DNA of 64,000 nucleotides from Pseudomonas chlororaphis subsp. chlororaphis (GTDB taxonomy: Bacteria > Pseudomonadota > Gammaproteobacteria > Pseudomonadales > Pseudomonadaceae): assembly GCF_003945765.1 (NCBI RefSeq), contig NZ_CP027712.1, forward strand, positions 558,001-622,000, given 5' to 3'. Shown one piece after another: positions 34,667 to 42,775 of this stretch; position 1 is the first letter of the stretch, and every line of letters starts with the position of its first letter. The translations under genes and the position numbers were made by a program. The notes under the pieces were generated by a model. That model worked only from the letters and a program-made list of their open reading frames with translations, was not told where the DNA came from and ran no database searches.

Positions 34667-35270
34667 GCCCCTGCCACCGCGTTGCCCACAACCGGACATC
34701 CGCCCCTGCAGTCTGTCCCTGACCGCGATCGAGCGGGCGGCGCTCAAGCAGCAACGTCCGCGCTGTATCTGGCTGACCGGTTTGTCCGGCGCCGGCAAAT
34801 CGACCCTGGCCAACCTGCTGGAGTTGCGGTTGAACGGGCAGGGTCTGCATACCTTTGTCCTCGATGGCGACAACGTGCGCGGCGGCCTGTGTCGTGACCT
34901 GGGCATGGGCGCCGAGGCGCGCAAGGAAAATATCCGGCGCCTGGCCGAGGTGGCGAGGTTGATGGTGGAGGCGGGGTTGATCGTGATCGTTTCGGCAATA
35001 TCACCGTTTCGCGCGGAGCGCGCCGCTGCCCGGGCCTTGTTCGCGGCGGACGAATTTCTCGAGGTGTACGTGAGCACTGTGTTCGCTGTCTGTGCCCGAC
35101 GCGATCCCAAAGGCCTCTATCAGGCGGCGAGCGAAGGGCGTATCCGGGACTTCACCGGGCTCGACAGCCCCTATGAAGCGCCACTGGATCCTGACTGCGA
35201 GATCGATACCGAAACGGTTGGATTGGCCTGCGCGACAGACCGGCTCATGGCGCTTTTGCTCAATAAATGA
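34659..35270 (+). CDS. cysC: Adenylylsulfate (APS) kinase, CysC type
   Basis: The 203-residue kinase converts APS plus ATP to PAPS. It has the P-loop GLSGAGKST (about 41-49), the APS-site block DGDNVRGGLCRDLG (about 69-82), RKENIRRLAEVA, ISPFRAER, and the lid segment RDPKGLYQAASEGRIRDFTG followed by DSPYEAP. All the usual catalytic residues appear intact. The ATG at 34659 lies inside the end of the sulfotransferase gene (eight-base overlap), which indicates coupled translation and a shared role. Pseudomonas usually carries CysC fused to CysN in the assimilatory cys genes elsewhere. A second stand-alone copy here suggests a dedicated PAPS supply for surface-glycan sulfation. Confidence 0.9.
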   Translation: MNEPLPPRCPQPDIRPCSLSLTAIERAALKQQRPRCIWLTGLSGAGKSTLANLLELRLNGQGLHTFVLDGDNVRGGLCRDLGMGAEARKENIRRLAEVARLMVEAGLIVIVSAISPFRAERAAARALFAADEFLEVYVSTVFAVCARRDPKGLYQAASEGRIRDFTGLDSPYEAPLDPDCEIDTETVGLACATDRLMALLLNK

Positions 35271-35332
35271 ACAGTTTGGGGCGATCGCGAATACTCGTGC
35301 AGCGGTAGAACTAGGCAGCGTTCACCCTGTGT

Positions 35333-35338
35333 TAATAT
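35333..35338 (+). promoter_or_regulatory. Possible -10 element upstream of hldE
   Basis: TAATAT in the context GTGTTAATATCGCGCC lies 35 bases before the hldE start, in the 102-base gap after cysC. No clear -35 is present. It suggests hldE is also transcribed independently of the sulfation pair. Confidence 0.35.
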
Positions 35339-35372
35339 CGCGCCCCTGTTCATTTTGTATGTGGGTTGCTCC

Positions 35373-36797
35373 ATGAAGTTGTCCATGCCGCGATTCGATC
35401 AAGCCCCTGTCTTGGTGGTCGGCGATGTCATGCTCGACCGTTACTGGCATGGTGGTACCTCACGGATTTCCCCTGAGGCGCCGGTACCGGTAGTCAAGGT
35501 CGAGCAAATCGAGGACCGCCCGGGCGGTGCCGCGAACGTTGCCTTGAACATTGCCGCGCTCGGCGCACCGGCCTCGCTGGTTGGCGTCACCGGCGACGAC
35601 GAGGCTGCCGACAGTCTCTCCAACAGTCTTGAGGGGGCGGGCGTCCGCGCCTTGTTCCAACGCATTGCCCACCAGCCGACCATCGTCAAGCTGCGGGTCA
35701 TGAGCCGGCACCAGCAACTGCTGCGTATCGATTTCGAAGAACCTTTCGCCACCGACGCCCTGGCGTTGGGCGCTGAAGTCGACCGGTTGCTGGACGGCAT
35801 CAAGGTGCTGGTGTTGTCCGACTACGGCAAGGGAGCCCTGAGGAATCATCAGGCGCTGATCCAGGCCGCGCGTGCCCGTGGCATCCCGGTGCTGGCGGAC
35901 CCGAAAGGCAAGGACTTTTCGATTTACCGCGGCGCCAGCCTGATCACCCCGAACCTCAGCGAGTTCGAAACCATAGTCGGCGGTTGTGTCGACGAGCACG
36001 ACCTGGTCAGCAAAGGCGCCAAGCTGATGCACGACCTGGAGCTGGGCGCCTTGCTGGTGACCCGTGGCGAACACGGCATGACCCTGCTGCGTCCCGACCA
36101 CCCGGCGCTGCACTTGCCGGCCCGGGCCCGTGAAGTGTTCGACGTCACTGGTGCCGGCGATACCGTGATTTCCACCCTGGCGGCGGCAATCGCGGCGGGT
36201 GAAGAGCTGCCGCACGCGGTGGCCCTGGCCAACCTGGCCGCCGGCATCGTGGTCGGCAAGCTGGGTACCGCGGCCATCAGCGCACCGGAGCTGCGTCGCG
36301 CGATCCAGCGTGAAGAAGGTTCCGAGCGCGGTGTGCTGAGCCTCGACCAGCTGCTGCTGGCGATCGACGATGCGCGTGCGCACAAAGAGAAGATCGTCTT
36401 CACCAACGGCTGTTTCGACATCCTCCATGCCGGCCACGTGACCTACCTCGAGCAGGCGCGGGCCCAAGGCGATCGCCTGATCGTGGCGATCAACGACGAT
36501 GCCTCGGTCAGCCGCCTGAAAGGGCCCGGACGTCCGATCAACAGCGTCGACCGGCGCATGGCAGTACTGGCCGGTCTGGGCGCGGTGGATTGGGTCATCA
36601 GTTTCCCCGAGGGTACGCCGGAAAACCTGCTGGCCCAGGTCAAGCCGGACGTGCTGGTCAAAGGCGGGGATTACTCGGTCGACCAGGTGGTCGGCGCCGA
36701 TATCGTCAAGGCTTATGGCGGTGTGGTGAAGGTGCTGGGCCTGGTGGAGAACAGTTCCACCACGGCCATAGTCGAGAAGATCCGCAAGACCGAATAA
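35373..36797 (+). CDS. hldE: Bifunctional heptose-7-phosphate kinase/adenylyltransferase HldE
   Basis: The 474-residue fusion makes ADP-D-glycero-beta-D-manno-heptose precursors for the heptosyltransferases. The N-terminal ribokinase-like domain (about 1-320) has [20 protein letters not shown] and the catalytic DVTGAGDTV block. The C-terminal nucleotidyltransferase domain (about 340-474) has [21 protein letters not shown] with the HxGH motif. The ATG at 35373 matches the E. coli start MKVTLPEFERAGVMVVGDV; an in-frame TTG at 35355 is less likely. It supplies WaaF and WaaC encoded 20 kb upstream in the same locus. Confidence 0.95.
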   Translation: MKLSMPRFDQAPVLVVGDVMLDRYWHGGTSRISPEAPVPVVKVEQIEDRPGGAANVALNIAALGAPASLVGVTGDDEAADSLSNSLEGAGVRALFQRIAHQPTIVKLRVMSRHQQLLRIDFEEPFATDALALGAEVDRLLDGIKVLVLSDYGKGALRNHQALIQAARARGIPVLADPKGKDFSIYRGASLITPNLSEFETIVGGCVDEHDLVSKGAKLMHDLELGALLVTRGEHGMTLLRPDHPALHLPARAREVFDVTGAGDTVISTLAAAIAAGEELPHAVALANLAAGIVVGKLGTAAISAPELRRAIQREEGSERGVLSLDQLLLAIDDARAHKEKIVFTNGCFDILHAGHVTYLEQARAQGDRLIVAINDDASVSRLKGPGRPINSVDRRMAVLAGLGAVDWVISFPEGTPENLLAQVKPDVLVKGGDYSVDQVVGADIVKAYGGVVKVLGLVENSSTTAIVEKIRKTE

Positions 36798-36811
36798 GGC
36801 TTGCCGCCAAT

Positions 36812-36843
36812 CCGCCCACTCTCGCGAAAGCTGGAGTGGGCGG
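36812..36843. terminator. Hairpin between convergent hldE and the next gene
   Basis: CCGCCCACTC and GAGTGGGCGG pair over ten bases with a 12-base loop, filling most of the 54-base gap between two convergent stop codons. It lacks a T-run. Confidence 0.55.
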
Positions 36844-36851
36844 TGAAGCGC

Positions 36852-37823
36852 TCAACGTTGCCGGCTGGTCTTGGTCGGTACCATCTTGCGCAATATCTGC
36901 CGTGCCTTGCCGGTAAGACGCTGGAGTTTGGAGTCCTTCTCCGGCGCACTCAATCCCTGCTGCTTCAGCCAGTCCTTCCAGCGAATCCGCTCGTCACGCA
37001 CCAGCCAGCCTTGCTGCCGGGCGAAGCTTTCGGCCAGATACAGGCCGCGGGTGCTCGCCGGGTGCAACTGATCCTTCTTCAACGTATAGAGCTCGGCGCA
37101 GGGCTGACCGTCCTTGAGTGGCATCAGGTACAGGTCCGGGCGCTTGCGATCCAGGCGCGCTACCAGCTGGTCGCCCTCCAGGCGTTCGTCGACATGGAAC
37201 AGGCTCAGGGACTTGGCCTCTTTCGGCACGTCCAGGCGCAGGTCATAGATCAGCTGCAGTGAAGCGGTGGGCAGGTGCACATAGGCCCGCGGCCGTTCCA
37301 GCAACTGCAGGTTGGCGCAGCGTACCGGGCGTGCCGCGCCTGATAGCGGCGTCAGGCGAAAGGGCAGGGCCTCGCGATAATGCAGGGCCGCCGAGTAGGG
37401 GGCGGGCAGCCAGGTGTCGTTGAAGCGCCCGCCGAGCCAGCCTTCCGGGGTTTCCAGCAGGCATTCTTCGGCGATTTCCTGGATGGCGGTATGCAGCGGC
37501 AGGTTCAGCTCGTGGGCCGGGACGTAGCCGGAAATCAGCTTGAGCACCACGTCGCCGCGATCCTGCCGGCGCTGGCGCACCAACACCCAATAGTCGCGGT
37601 TCTGCCAATGCAGGGTCAGGCGTACCGAGACGCCGAGGTTGGCCAGCTCCAGGGCGAAGCGCTCGGCGTCGGCCACCGCAACCGGGCGCCGGCGCTGCAG
37701 GGTCTGCGCAAAGTTCAGCGGCATGCCGACGCTCTGATAGCTGAGGCCTTCGGGCGTCGCTTCGACGAACAGCGGCAGGGTCTTGAAGTTGCTGGGGTTC
37801 TTTCTTATGAGCGTACGCGGCAT
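36852..37823 (-). CDS. Conserved Pseudomonas protein of unknown function
   Basis: The 323-residue protein starts at the ATG at 37823, with AGGAG seven bases upstream. From memory, homologues carry the database label metal ABC transporter ATPase, but I see no Walker A, Walker B or ABC signature, so that label looks wrong. Residues 115-145 (PLHTAIQEIAEECLLET with a nearby Gly) resemble a degenerate Nudix box, which would suit a nucleotide-sugar or phosphate hydrolase; this is only a hint. The chain ends in a basic tail (about 300-323). It is convergent with hldE and lies 41 bases downstream of the aldo/keto reductase gene on the same strand. Confidence 0.6.
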   Translation of the reverse strand: MPRTLIRKNPSNFKTLPLFVEATPEGLSYQSVGMPLNFAQTLQRRRPVAVADAERFALELANLGVSVRLTLHWQNRDYWVLVRQRRQDRGDVVLKLISGYVPAHELNLPLHTAIQEIAEECLLETPEGWLGGRFNDTWLPAPYSAALHYREALPFRLTPLSGAARPVRCANLQLLERPRAYVHLPTASLQLIYDLRLDVPKEAKSLSLFHVDERLEGDQLVARLDRKRPDLYLMPLKDGQPCAELYTLKKDQLHPASTRGLYLAESFARQQGWLVRDERIRWKDWLKQQGLSAPEKDSKLQRLTGKARQILRKMVPTKTSRQR

Positions 37824-37864
37824 GTCGGCTCCTTCTTGCGTCGGGGTCGGCCGCGTGGGCGGCA

Positions 37865-38677
37865 TCAGTTCTTGCGCAACACCTGCGCGACAGTGGCGAC
37901 ATTATGGGCCAGGTGCAACGGATTGATGGTCCCGACAATAGCACTGGCGACGCCCGGTTGATCGAACAGCAGTTCGAAGCTGGCGCGTACCGGGTCGACA
38001 CCGGGGCTCAGGCACACATGGCCGCTGGCCAGGGCTTTTTTCACCAGAATGCCCTTACCGTGGGCTGCGGCGTAATCGATGACGGCTCGCTCGTTCTGTT
38101 CGTTCAGATTGTAGGTGACCATGGCACAGTCACCTTGTTCCAGGGCCTTGAGGCCGCCCTCGACGGTTTTCCCGGAGAGGCCGAAGCCACGGATCTTGCC
38201 TTCCTGCTTGAGCTCGGCCAGCGTCTGGTACACCTCGCACTGCTCAAGGATGTGCAGGTCATTGCCGTCGGAATGCACCAGCACCAGGTCGATGAAGTCG
38301 GTTTCCAGGCGCTGCAGGCTGCGCTCTACCGACAAGCGGGTATGCGCGGCGCTGAAATCATGGCGCGACAGGCCGTTTTCGAACTCTTCGCCGACCTTGC
38401 TGACAATCACCCAGTCCTGGCGTTGCCCGCGCAGCAGCGGGCCCAGGCGCTCCTCGCTGCGGCCATAGGCTGGCGCGGTGTCGATCAGGTTGATGCCCAG
38501 GTCGCGGGTCAGCTTGAGCAGCATGCGGGCTTCGGCGTCATCTGGAATCTGGAAGCCGTTGGGGTACTTCACCCCTTGGTCGCGCCCGAGCTTCACGGTG
38601 CCCAGGCCCAGTGGGGAGACCAGCAGCCCGGTGCTGCCGAAGGGGCGATGCAGGTCGTGCAGGGTCGCTTGGCTCAT
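37865..38677 (-). CDS. Aldo/keto reductase
   Basis: The 270-residue protein has the (beta/alpha)8 barrel signatures of NADPH-dependent aldo/keto reductases. LIDTAPAYGRSEERLG gives the catalytic Asp and Tyr, and DLVLVHSDG follows at the catalytic-histidine position. The start at 38677 (MSQATLHDLHRPFG) overlaps the upstream FAD oxidoreductase stop by four bases; the open frame extends further but inside that gene. It matches P. aeruginosa PA4992 by position. The substrate is unknown, and the coupling to an amino-acid-oxidase-like enzyme suggests a shared small metabolite. Confidence 0.85.
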   Translation of the reverse strand: MSQATLHDLHRPFGSTGLLVSPLGLGTVKLGRDQGVKYPNGFQIPDDAEARMLLKLTRDLGINLIDTAPAYGRSEERLGPLLRGQRQDWVIVSKVGEEFENGLSRHDFSAAHTRLSVERSLQRLETDFIDLVLVHSDGNDLHILEQCEVYQTLAELKQEGKIRGFGLSGKTVEGGLKALEQGDCAMVTYNLNEQNERAVIDYAAAHGKGILVKKALASGHVCLSPGVDPVRASFELLFDQPGVASAIVGTINPLHLAHNVATVAQVLRKN

Positions 38678-39849
38678 GGCAGCAGTTGCTCCCACGCCGG
38701 TTGGGCGATGGCGGGTTTGGGCAGCGTCGGCAACGCAGTCGCGGGGCCCGGCTTGATGCCGTCGCGCTCGAGGGCGGCGAACACCCGGTCGGCGAAGTCC
38801 GGGGCCAGGGCCAGCTTGGTCGGCCAGCCGACCAGCAGGCGGTCCTGTTCGGCGAGAAAGGCATTGTCCGGACGGGTCAGGCCCGACTGCGCGGGCTCGG
38901 CGCGGTCCACCCGCAGGGTGGCCCATTGCGCCTGGCTGAGATCGACCCATGGCAACAGGTTGCCGAGTTCTTTCTGGGCGGCGGCGATCTGCGCCGCCGG
39001 CTCGCGCGCCACGCCTTCGGCTTCGGCGATGTCGCCGCCGAGGTACCAGACCCATTGGCCGTCGGCTGCCGGGTGGGTGGTCACGGTGATCCGCGGCTTC
39101 GGCCCGCCGCCCAGGCAGTGGGCGTACAGCGGTTTCAGGCTCGGGCCCTTGACGATCACCATGTGCAACGGCCGGCGTTGCATGGCCGGCTGGCTCAGGC
39201 CGAGGCTGCTCAGCAGCTCGGCATTGCCGGCGCCGGCGCTGAGCACGATGCGCTGCGCGCGGATTTCCCGCTCATCGACCCGCAGGCCCAGCAATTGCCC
39301 GTTCTCCAGCAGGGGTTCGATCTTCTGCCCGGCCAACAGGCTATCGCCGCCCAGTTCGGCCAGGCGCCCGATCAGGCTCGGCACGTCCACCACCAATTCG
39401 GCCAGGCGATACACCTTGCCCTTGAAACGACGGTCCTGCAGGGCTGGCGGCAACTGGTCGCCCTTGACCTGATCGACACGCCCGCGCACGGCCTTGCTGG
39501 CGAAAAAACTGGTGAGGTTGCCGGCCAGGGTGCCGGGGGACCACAGGTAATGGGCCTCGGACAGCAGGCGCACACCGGACAGGTCCAGCTCGCCGTTGCC
39601 GGCCAGGGCCTCGCGCCAGCGGCGCGGCATGTCGGCGATGGCTTCCGAGGCGCCGGTCAGGGCGCCGTGCAGGGCGTACTTGGCGCCGCCGTGAATGATT
39701 CCCTGAGACTTGACGCTTTGTCCGCCGCCGAGGCTGGCGCTCTCCACCAGCACGGTGGAAAAGCCCTGGCGACGCAGGCGGGCGTTCAGCCAGAGGCCGG
39801 CGACTCCGGCGCCGACAATCAGCACGTCGGTGGAAATAACGGATGGCAT
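38674..39849 (-). CDS. FAD-dependent oxidoreductase (DAO family)
   Basis: The 391-residue protein begins with a dinucleotide-binding motif (VLIVGAGVAGLWLNARL, residues 9-25) and has a second FAD-contact region near residue 190 (AQRIVLSAGAGNAELL). This places it in the D-amino-acid oxidase/glycine oxidase type of flavoproteins. No signal peptide or membrane anchor is seen. It is coupled by a four-base overlap to the aldo/keto reductase downstream and matches PA4991 in position. The substrate cannot be told from sequence. Confidence 0.82.
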   Translation of the reverse strand: MPSVISTDVLIVGAGVAGLWLNARLRRQGFSTVLVESASLGGGQSVKSQGIIHGGAKYALHGALTGASEAIADMPRRWREALAGNGELDLSGVRLLSEAHYLWSPGTLAGNLTSFFASKAVRGRVDQVKGDQLPPALQDRRFKGKVYRLAELVVDVPSLIGRLAELGGDSLLAGQKIEPLLENGQLLGLRVDEREIRAQRIVLSAGAGNAELLSSLGLSQPAMQRRPLHMVIVKGPSLKPLYAHCLGGGPKPRITVTTHPAADGQWVWYLGGDIAEAEGVAREPAAQIAAAQKELGNLLPWVDLSQAQWATLRVDRAEPAQSGLTRPDNAFLAEQDRLLVGWPTKLALAPDFADRVFAALERDGIKPGPATALPTLPKPAIAQPAWEQLLP

Positions 39850-39954
39850 GCAGCGACCTCAGTGTTCAAGACTAGGGGCGCAGTATACAGGCTCGAGCCG
39901 CGCAGGCTTTGTTGGCGATCAAACTGGCAGGGGCGCGCTTGGCGGAGCGCTTTG

Positions 39955-40022
39955 TGTAGCCGCTGCCGAAGGCTGCGATCGAGCGCGAAGCGGTCGCGCT
40001 CCTGAAGGGCCTGCGGCAGCGG
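39955..40022. repeat. REP palindrome between SMR and oxidoreductase genes
   Basis: GTAGCCGCTGCCGAAGGCTG at the left and CCTGCGGCAGCGG at the right are the arms of the same REP family as at 21625, with GAGCGCGAAGCGGTCGCGCTC inside. The right arm is shorter, so this is a partly decayed copy. The gap 39850-40029 holds nothing else I recognise. Confidence 0.82.
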
Positions 40023-40029
40023 TCATGGA

Positions 40030-40362
40030 TCAGTGCCCGGCAGTCTTGGAAAACAGTTGGATCACCACCACGCCCAGGACGATCAGGGCCATGCCGAGCA
40101 TTGCCGGGATATCCAGCTTCTGCCCGTAGAGGAACAGCGCGGCCACGCTGACCATGACAATGCCCATGCCGGCCCAGACCGCGTAAGCCACGCCCACTGG
40201 CACGGTGCGCACCACCAGGGTCAGCATCCAGAAGGCCACGCCGTAACCGACGATGATCAGCAGCAGCGGCAGTGGAGTGCTGAGGCCTTTGACCGCTTTC
40301 ATCGAAACAGTGGCGATCACTTCGGCGCAGATGGCGATGGCCAGGTAGGTGTAAGCGTTCAT
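40030..40362 (-). CDS. EmrE-type small multidrug resistance (SMR) transporter
   Basis: The 110-residue protein has the four hydrophobic helices and length of SMR pumps, which work as antiparallel dimers and export cationic drugs in exchange for protons. The essential Glu is exactly at position 14 (AICAEVIATVS), and the VGVAYAVWAGMG block of helix 3 is conserved. I start at the ATG at 40362, since the upstream extension is hydrophilic and unlike SMR proteins. It is divergent from the LysR-type regulator gene next door, which probably controls it, and matches PA4990 (emrE). Confidence 0.9.
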   Translation of the reverse strand: MNAYTYLAIAICAEVIATVSMKAVKGLSTPLPLLLIIVGYGVAFWMLTLVVRTVPVGVAYAVWAGMGIVMVSVAALFLYGQKLDIPAMLGMALIVLGVVVIQLFSKTAGH

Positions 40363-40424
40363 GGGAGAGTCCTCGTGTTTGGGCTTGCTTGATGAGGTCG
40401 GCATTCTAGAGATTGTGCAGATGG

Positions 40425-40439
40425 GGTAAAGTCATTACC
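40425..40439. promoter_or_regulatory. Inverted repeat GGTAA-N5-TTACC between SMR and LysR genes
   Basis: The perfect five-base arms lie in the 103-base divergent intergenic region, 62 bases from the SMR start and 26 bases from the LysR start. Such a dyad is a reasonable operator for the adjacent LysR-type regulator. It does not fit the T-N11-A spacing exactly. Confidence 0.4.
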
Positions 40440-40465
40440 TATCTGTTTTGAAGATGGGTTGCCTT

Positions 40466-41356
40466 ATGAATGTGCAGTGGAATCTGGAGCAGATGCGGCT
40501 GTTCGTCAGCGTCGCCGAGCAACGTTCGTTTTCCGCGGTGGCCCGTGACCAGCACAAGGCGCAATCGGCGGTCAGCAGCGCGATTGCGCTGCTCGAGGCC
40601 GATCTCGGCGTGCTCTTGTTCGAGCGCAGCAGCGGTCGCCAGCCGAAACTCACCGAGGCGGGTCGTGCCTTGCTTGCGGAGGCGCGAGAAGTGCTGCGCC
40701 AATGCGAGCGCTTGAACGGGCGGGCGCTGGCGTTGATGCGGGGTGAGGAGGCGCGCTTGCGGCTGGCCCTGGACGAGGCCATGCCTTTCCAGCCGGTGCT
40801 CGATAGCCTTGAGGCGTTGTCCGAGCGTTTCCCCAGTCTTGAGGTCCAACTGGCCAGCAGCGCCCAGGGTGATGTGGCGCGCAAGCTGCTGGAGCGTCGG
40901 GCCGACCTCGGTTTGCTGTTTCACCATGAACAGATGTCCGAGGCCCTTGAGCGACGGGCCCTGGGCAGCGTCGAGATGGTCACGGTGTGCGCGGTCGGGC
41001 ACCCGTTGGCCGGCGAGAAACAGGTGGACCGCCAGCAACTGGGGCGGCATCGACAGTTGTTGATTTCCCCGCAGTTGAGCACTTACCCCAGTGGCGAGCA
41101 GGTCAGCCCGCAAGTCTGGCGCGCCGACAGCTTCTACGCGATGGCCGAGCTGCTGATGCGCGGCCTGGGCTGGGCCTGGCTGCCGCGGCATGTGGTGCAA
41201 TACCCGGCCTATCAGAACCAGATGGTCGAGTTGGCCAGCGAATGGACCCCGCCGGCGCTGGTGGTGGAATTGGTCTGGCGTCGCGATGAACCCCTGGGGC
41301 CGGCGGCGCATTGGCTGGCGGAGCGTTTTGCCGTGCACTTGCGGGCGATTGGCTGA
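40466..41356 (+). CDS. LysR-family transcriptional regulator
   Basis: The 296-residue protein has an N-terminal winged helix-turn-helix (about 4-62; SFSAVARDQHKAQSAVSSAIALLE) and a C-terminal periplasmic-binding-like effector domain (about 90-290). It probably senses a small molecule and controls the divergent SMR pump gene. The ATG at 40466 gives a normal LysR N-terminus; TTG 40448 and ATG 40454 are in-frame alternatives. It is followed 23 bases later by waaA, so some read-through is possible. The effector is unknown. Confidence 0.88.
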   Translation: MNVQWNLEQMRLFVSVAEQRSFSAVARDQHKAQSAVSSAIALLEADLGVLLFERSSGRQPKLTEAGRALLAEAREVLRQCERLNGRALALMRGEEARLRLALDEAMPFQPVLDSLEALSERFPSLEVQLASSAQGDVARKLLERRADLGLLFHHEQMSEALERRALGSVEMVTVCAVGHPLAGEKQVDRQQLGRHRQLLISPQLSTYPSGEQVSPQVWRADSFYAMAELLMRGLGWAWLPRHVVQYPAYQNQMVELASEWTPPALVVELVWRRDEPLGPAAHWLAERFAVHLRAIG

Positions 41357-41379
41357 AAAAGCCGATAAACTCCGCCGCC

Positions 41380-42651
41380 ATGAATAGAACTCTCTACACC
41401 GCGCTGTTTTACTTGGGGCTGCCATTGGTGGCGATTCGTCTGTGGCTGCGGGCGCGCAAGGCGCCGGCCTATGCCCGGCGGATTGGCGAACGTTTTTCCT
41501 GGGGGCTGCCGGCGATGCAGTCGGGCGGGATCTGGGTGCACGCGGTATCGGTAGGCGAGAGCATCGCCGCCGCGCCGATGATCCGTGCCTTGCTGGCGCG
41601 TTATCCACAGATGCCGATCACGGTCACCTGCATGACCCCCACGGGCTCGGAACGTATCCAGGCGCTGTTCGCCAACGAGCCGCGCATTCAGCACTGCTAC
41701 TTGCCTTATGACCTGCCTTGCGCCGCCGCGCGTTTTCTCGATCGGGTCCGGCCGAAGCTGGCGGTGATCATGGAAACCGAGCTGTGGCCCAATCACATTC
41801 ACCAGTGCGTCAAGCGCGGGATTCCGGTGGCGCTGGCCAATGGGCGGCTGTCGGAGCGGTCGGCCCGGGGTTATGGGCGCTTTGCCAAGCTGACCGCACC
41901 GATGCTCGCTGAAATGAGCCTGTTCGCGGTGCAGACCGAGGCCGAGGCCGAGCGTTTTCGCCAGCTGGGCGCGCGCTCGGAAACAGTCGAGGTGACGGGC
42001 TCGATCAAGTTCGACCTGAGCATCGACCCGCAACTGCTGGTGCGCGCCAGCGAGCTGCGCGAGCAATGGCAAGCCGGCGAACGCCCGGTGTGGATCGCCG
42101 CCAGTACCCATGAAGGCGAAGACGCCGTGGTGCTGGCTGCTCATCGCCAACTGCTGGCCAGCCACCCGGATGCCTTGCTGATCCTGGTGCCGCGTCATCC
42201 GGAGCGTTTCAATCCGGTGTTCGAGCTGTGCCGGCAGCAGGGCTTTGAGACTATTCGCCGCTCGAGCGCCGAGCCGGTCAGCGCCAGCACCTCGGTGCTG
42301 CTGGGCGACACCATGGGCGAGCTGCTGTTTCTCTATGCCCTGGCGGACAGCGCCTTTGTCGGCGGTAGCCTGGTACCCAATGGCGGGCACAATCTGCTGG
42401 AGCCGGCGGCCCTTTCCAAGCCGGTGCTGAGCGGGCCGCACCTGTTCAACTTCCTGGAGATCGCGACAATGCTGCGCGAGGCAGGCGCCCTGCAGGAAGT
42501 GGACGATGCCCATGGCCTGGCGGTGGCGGTGCAGCGCCTGTTCGAGTTGCCCCGGGATGCGCAGAAGATGGCCGATGCCGGACTGCGGGTGATGCGCAGC
42601 AACCAGGGCGCCCTACAGCGTCTGCTCGACGGGTTGGATCGCTTGCTGTAG
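41380..42651 (+). CDS. waaA: 3-deoxy-D-manno-octulosonic acid (Kdo) transferase WaaA
   Basis: The 423-residue GT30 enzyme transfers Kdo from CMP-Kdo to lipid IVA, the first core step, at the inner membrane. The N-terminal helix (about 3-20) anchors it. HAVSVGES, METELWPN, NGRLSERSARGYGRF and GGSLVPNGGHNLLEPA are the diagnostic family blocks. The ATG at 41380 is supported by the WaaA N-terminus MNRTLYTALFYLGLP. The stop codon TAG is formed by the first bases of a REP element (CTGTAGCCGCTG), so the repeat inserted exactly at, or has fixed, the end of this essential gene. Confidence 0.95.
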   Translation: MNRTLYTALFYLGLPLVAIRLWLRARKAPAYARRIGERFSWGLPAMQSGGIWVHAVSVGESIAAAPMIRALLARYPQMPITVTCMTPTGSERIQALFANEPRIQHCYLPYDLPCAAARFLDRVRPKLAVIMETELWPNHIHQCVKRGIPVALANGRLSERSARGYGRFAKLTAPMLAEMSLFAVQTEAEAERFRQLGARSETVEVTGSIKFDLSIDPQLLVRASELREQWQAGERPVWIAASTHEGEDAVVLAAHRQLLASHPDALLILVPRHPERFNPVFELCRQQGFETIRRSSAEPVSASTSVLLGDTMGELLFLYALADSAFVGGSLVPNGGHNLLEPAALSKPVLSGPHLFNFLEIATMLREAGALQEVDDAHGLAVAVQRLFELPRDAQKMADAGLRVMRSNQGALQRLLDGLDRLL

Positions 42652-42774
42652 CCGCTGCCGCAGGCTGCGATCGATCGGAACAGTCGTAAAAAAGGCCACC
42701 GCCATTCAATTGAATCGCGGTGGCCTTTTTGCGTGTCCTGCGGACAGGATCACAGCCTGCGGCAGCGGCTACAG
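42646..42774. repeat. REP pair enclosing an intrinsic terminator between waaA and opmH
   Basis: The left arm (CTGTAGCCGCTGCCGCAGG) starts inside the last codons of waaA. The right arm (CCTGCGGCAGCGGCTACAG) ends one base before the opmH stop codon. Between them lies a separate bidirectional terminator. The two REP halves are inverted and would form one long cruciform with the terminator at its tip. Confidence 0.85.
42688..42731. terminator. Bidirectional intrinsic terminator between waaA and opmH
   Basis: AAAAAAGGCCACCGC and GCGGTGGCCTTTTT pair perfectly around an AT-rich loop (ATTCAATTGAAT, itself palindromic). With A and T runs on both sides it can end transcription of both convergent genes. 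Confidence 0.88.
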
Positions 42775-42775
42775 G

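Noticed and set aside
38674..39055. Long N-terminal extension of the aldo/keto reductase
   Set aside because: It lies inside the FAD oxidoreductase gene and lacks aldo/keto reductase features. The ATGA overlap start at 38677 is natural.
42690..42730. Attachment site suggested by the strong palindrome
   Set aside because: A and T runs on both sides and the position between convergent genes fit a bidirectional terminator.
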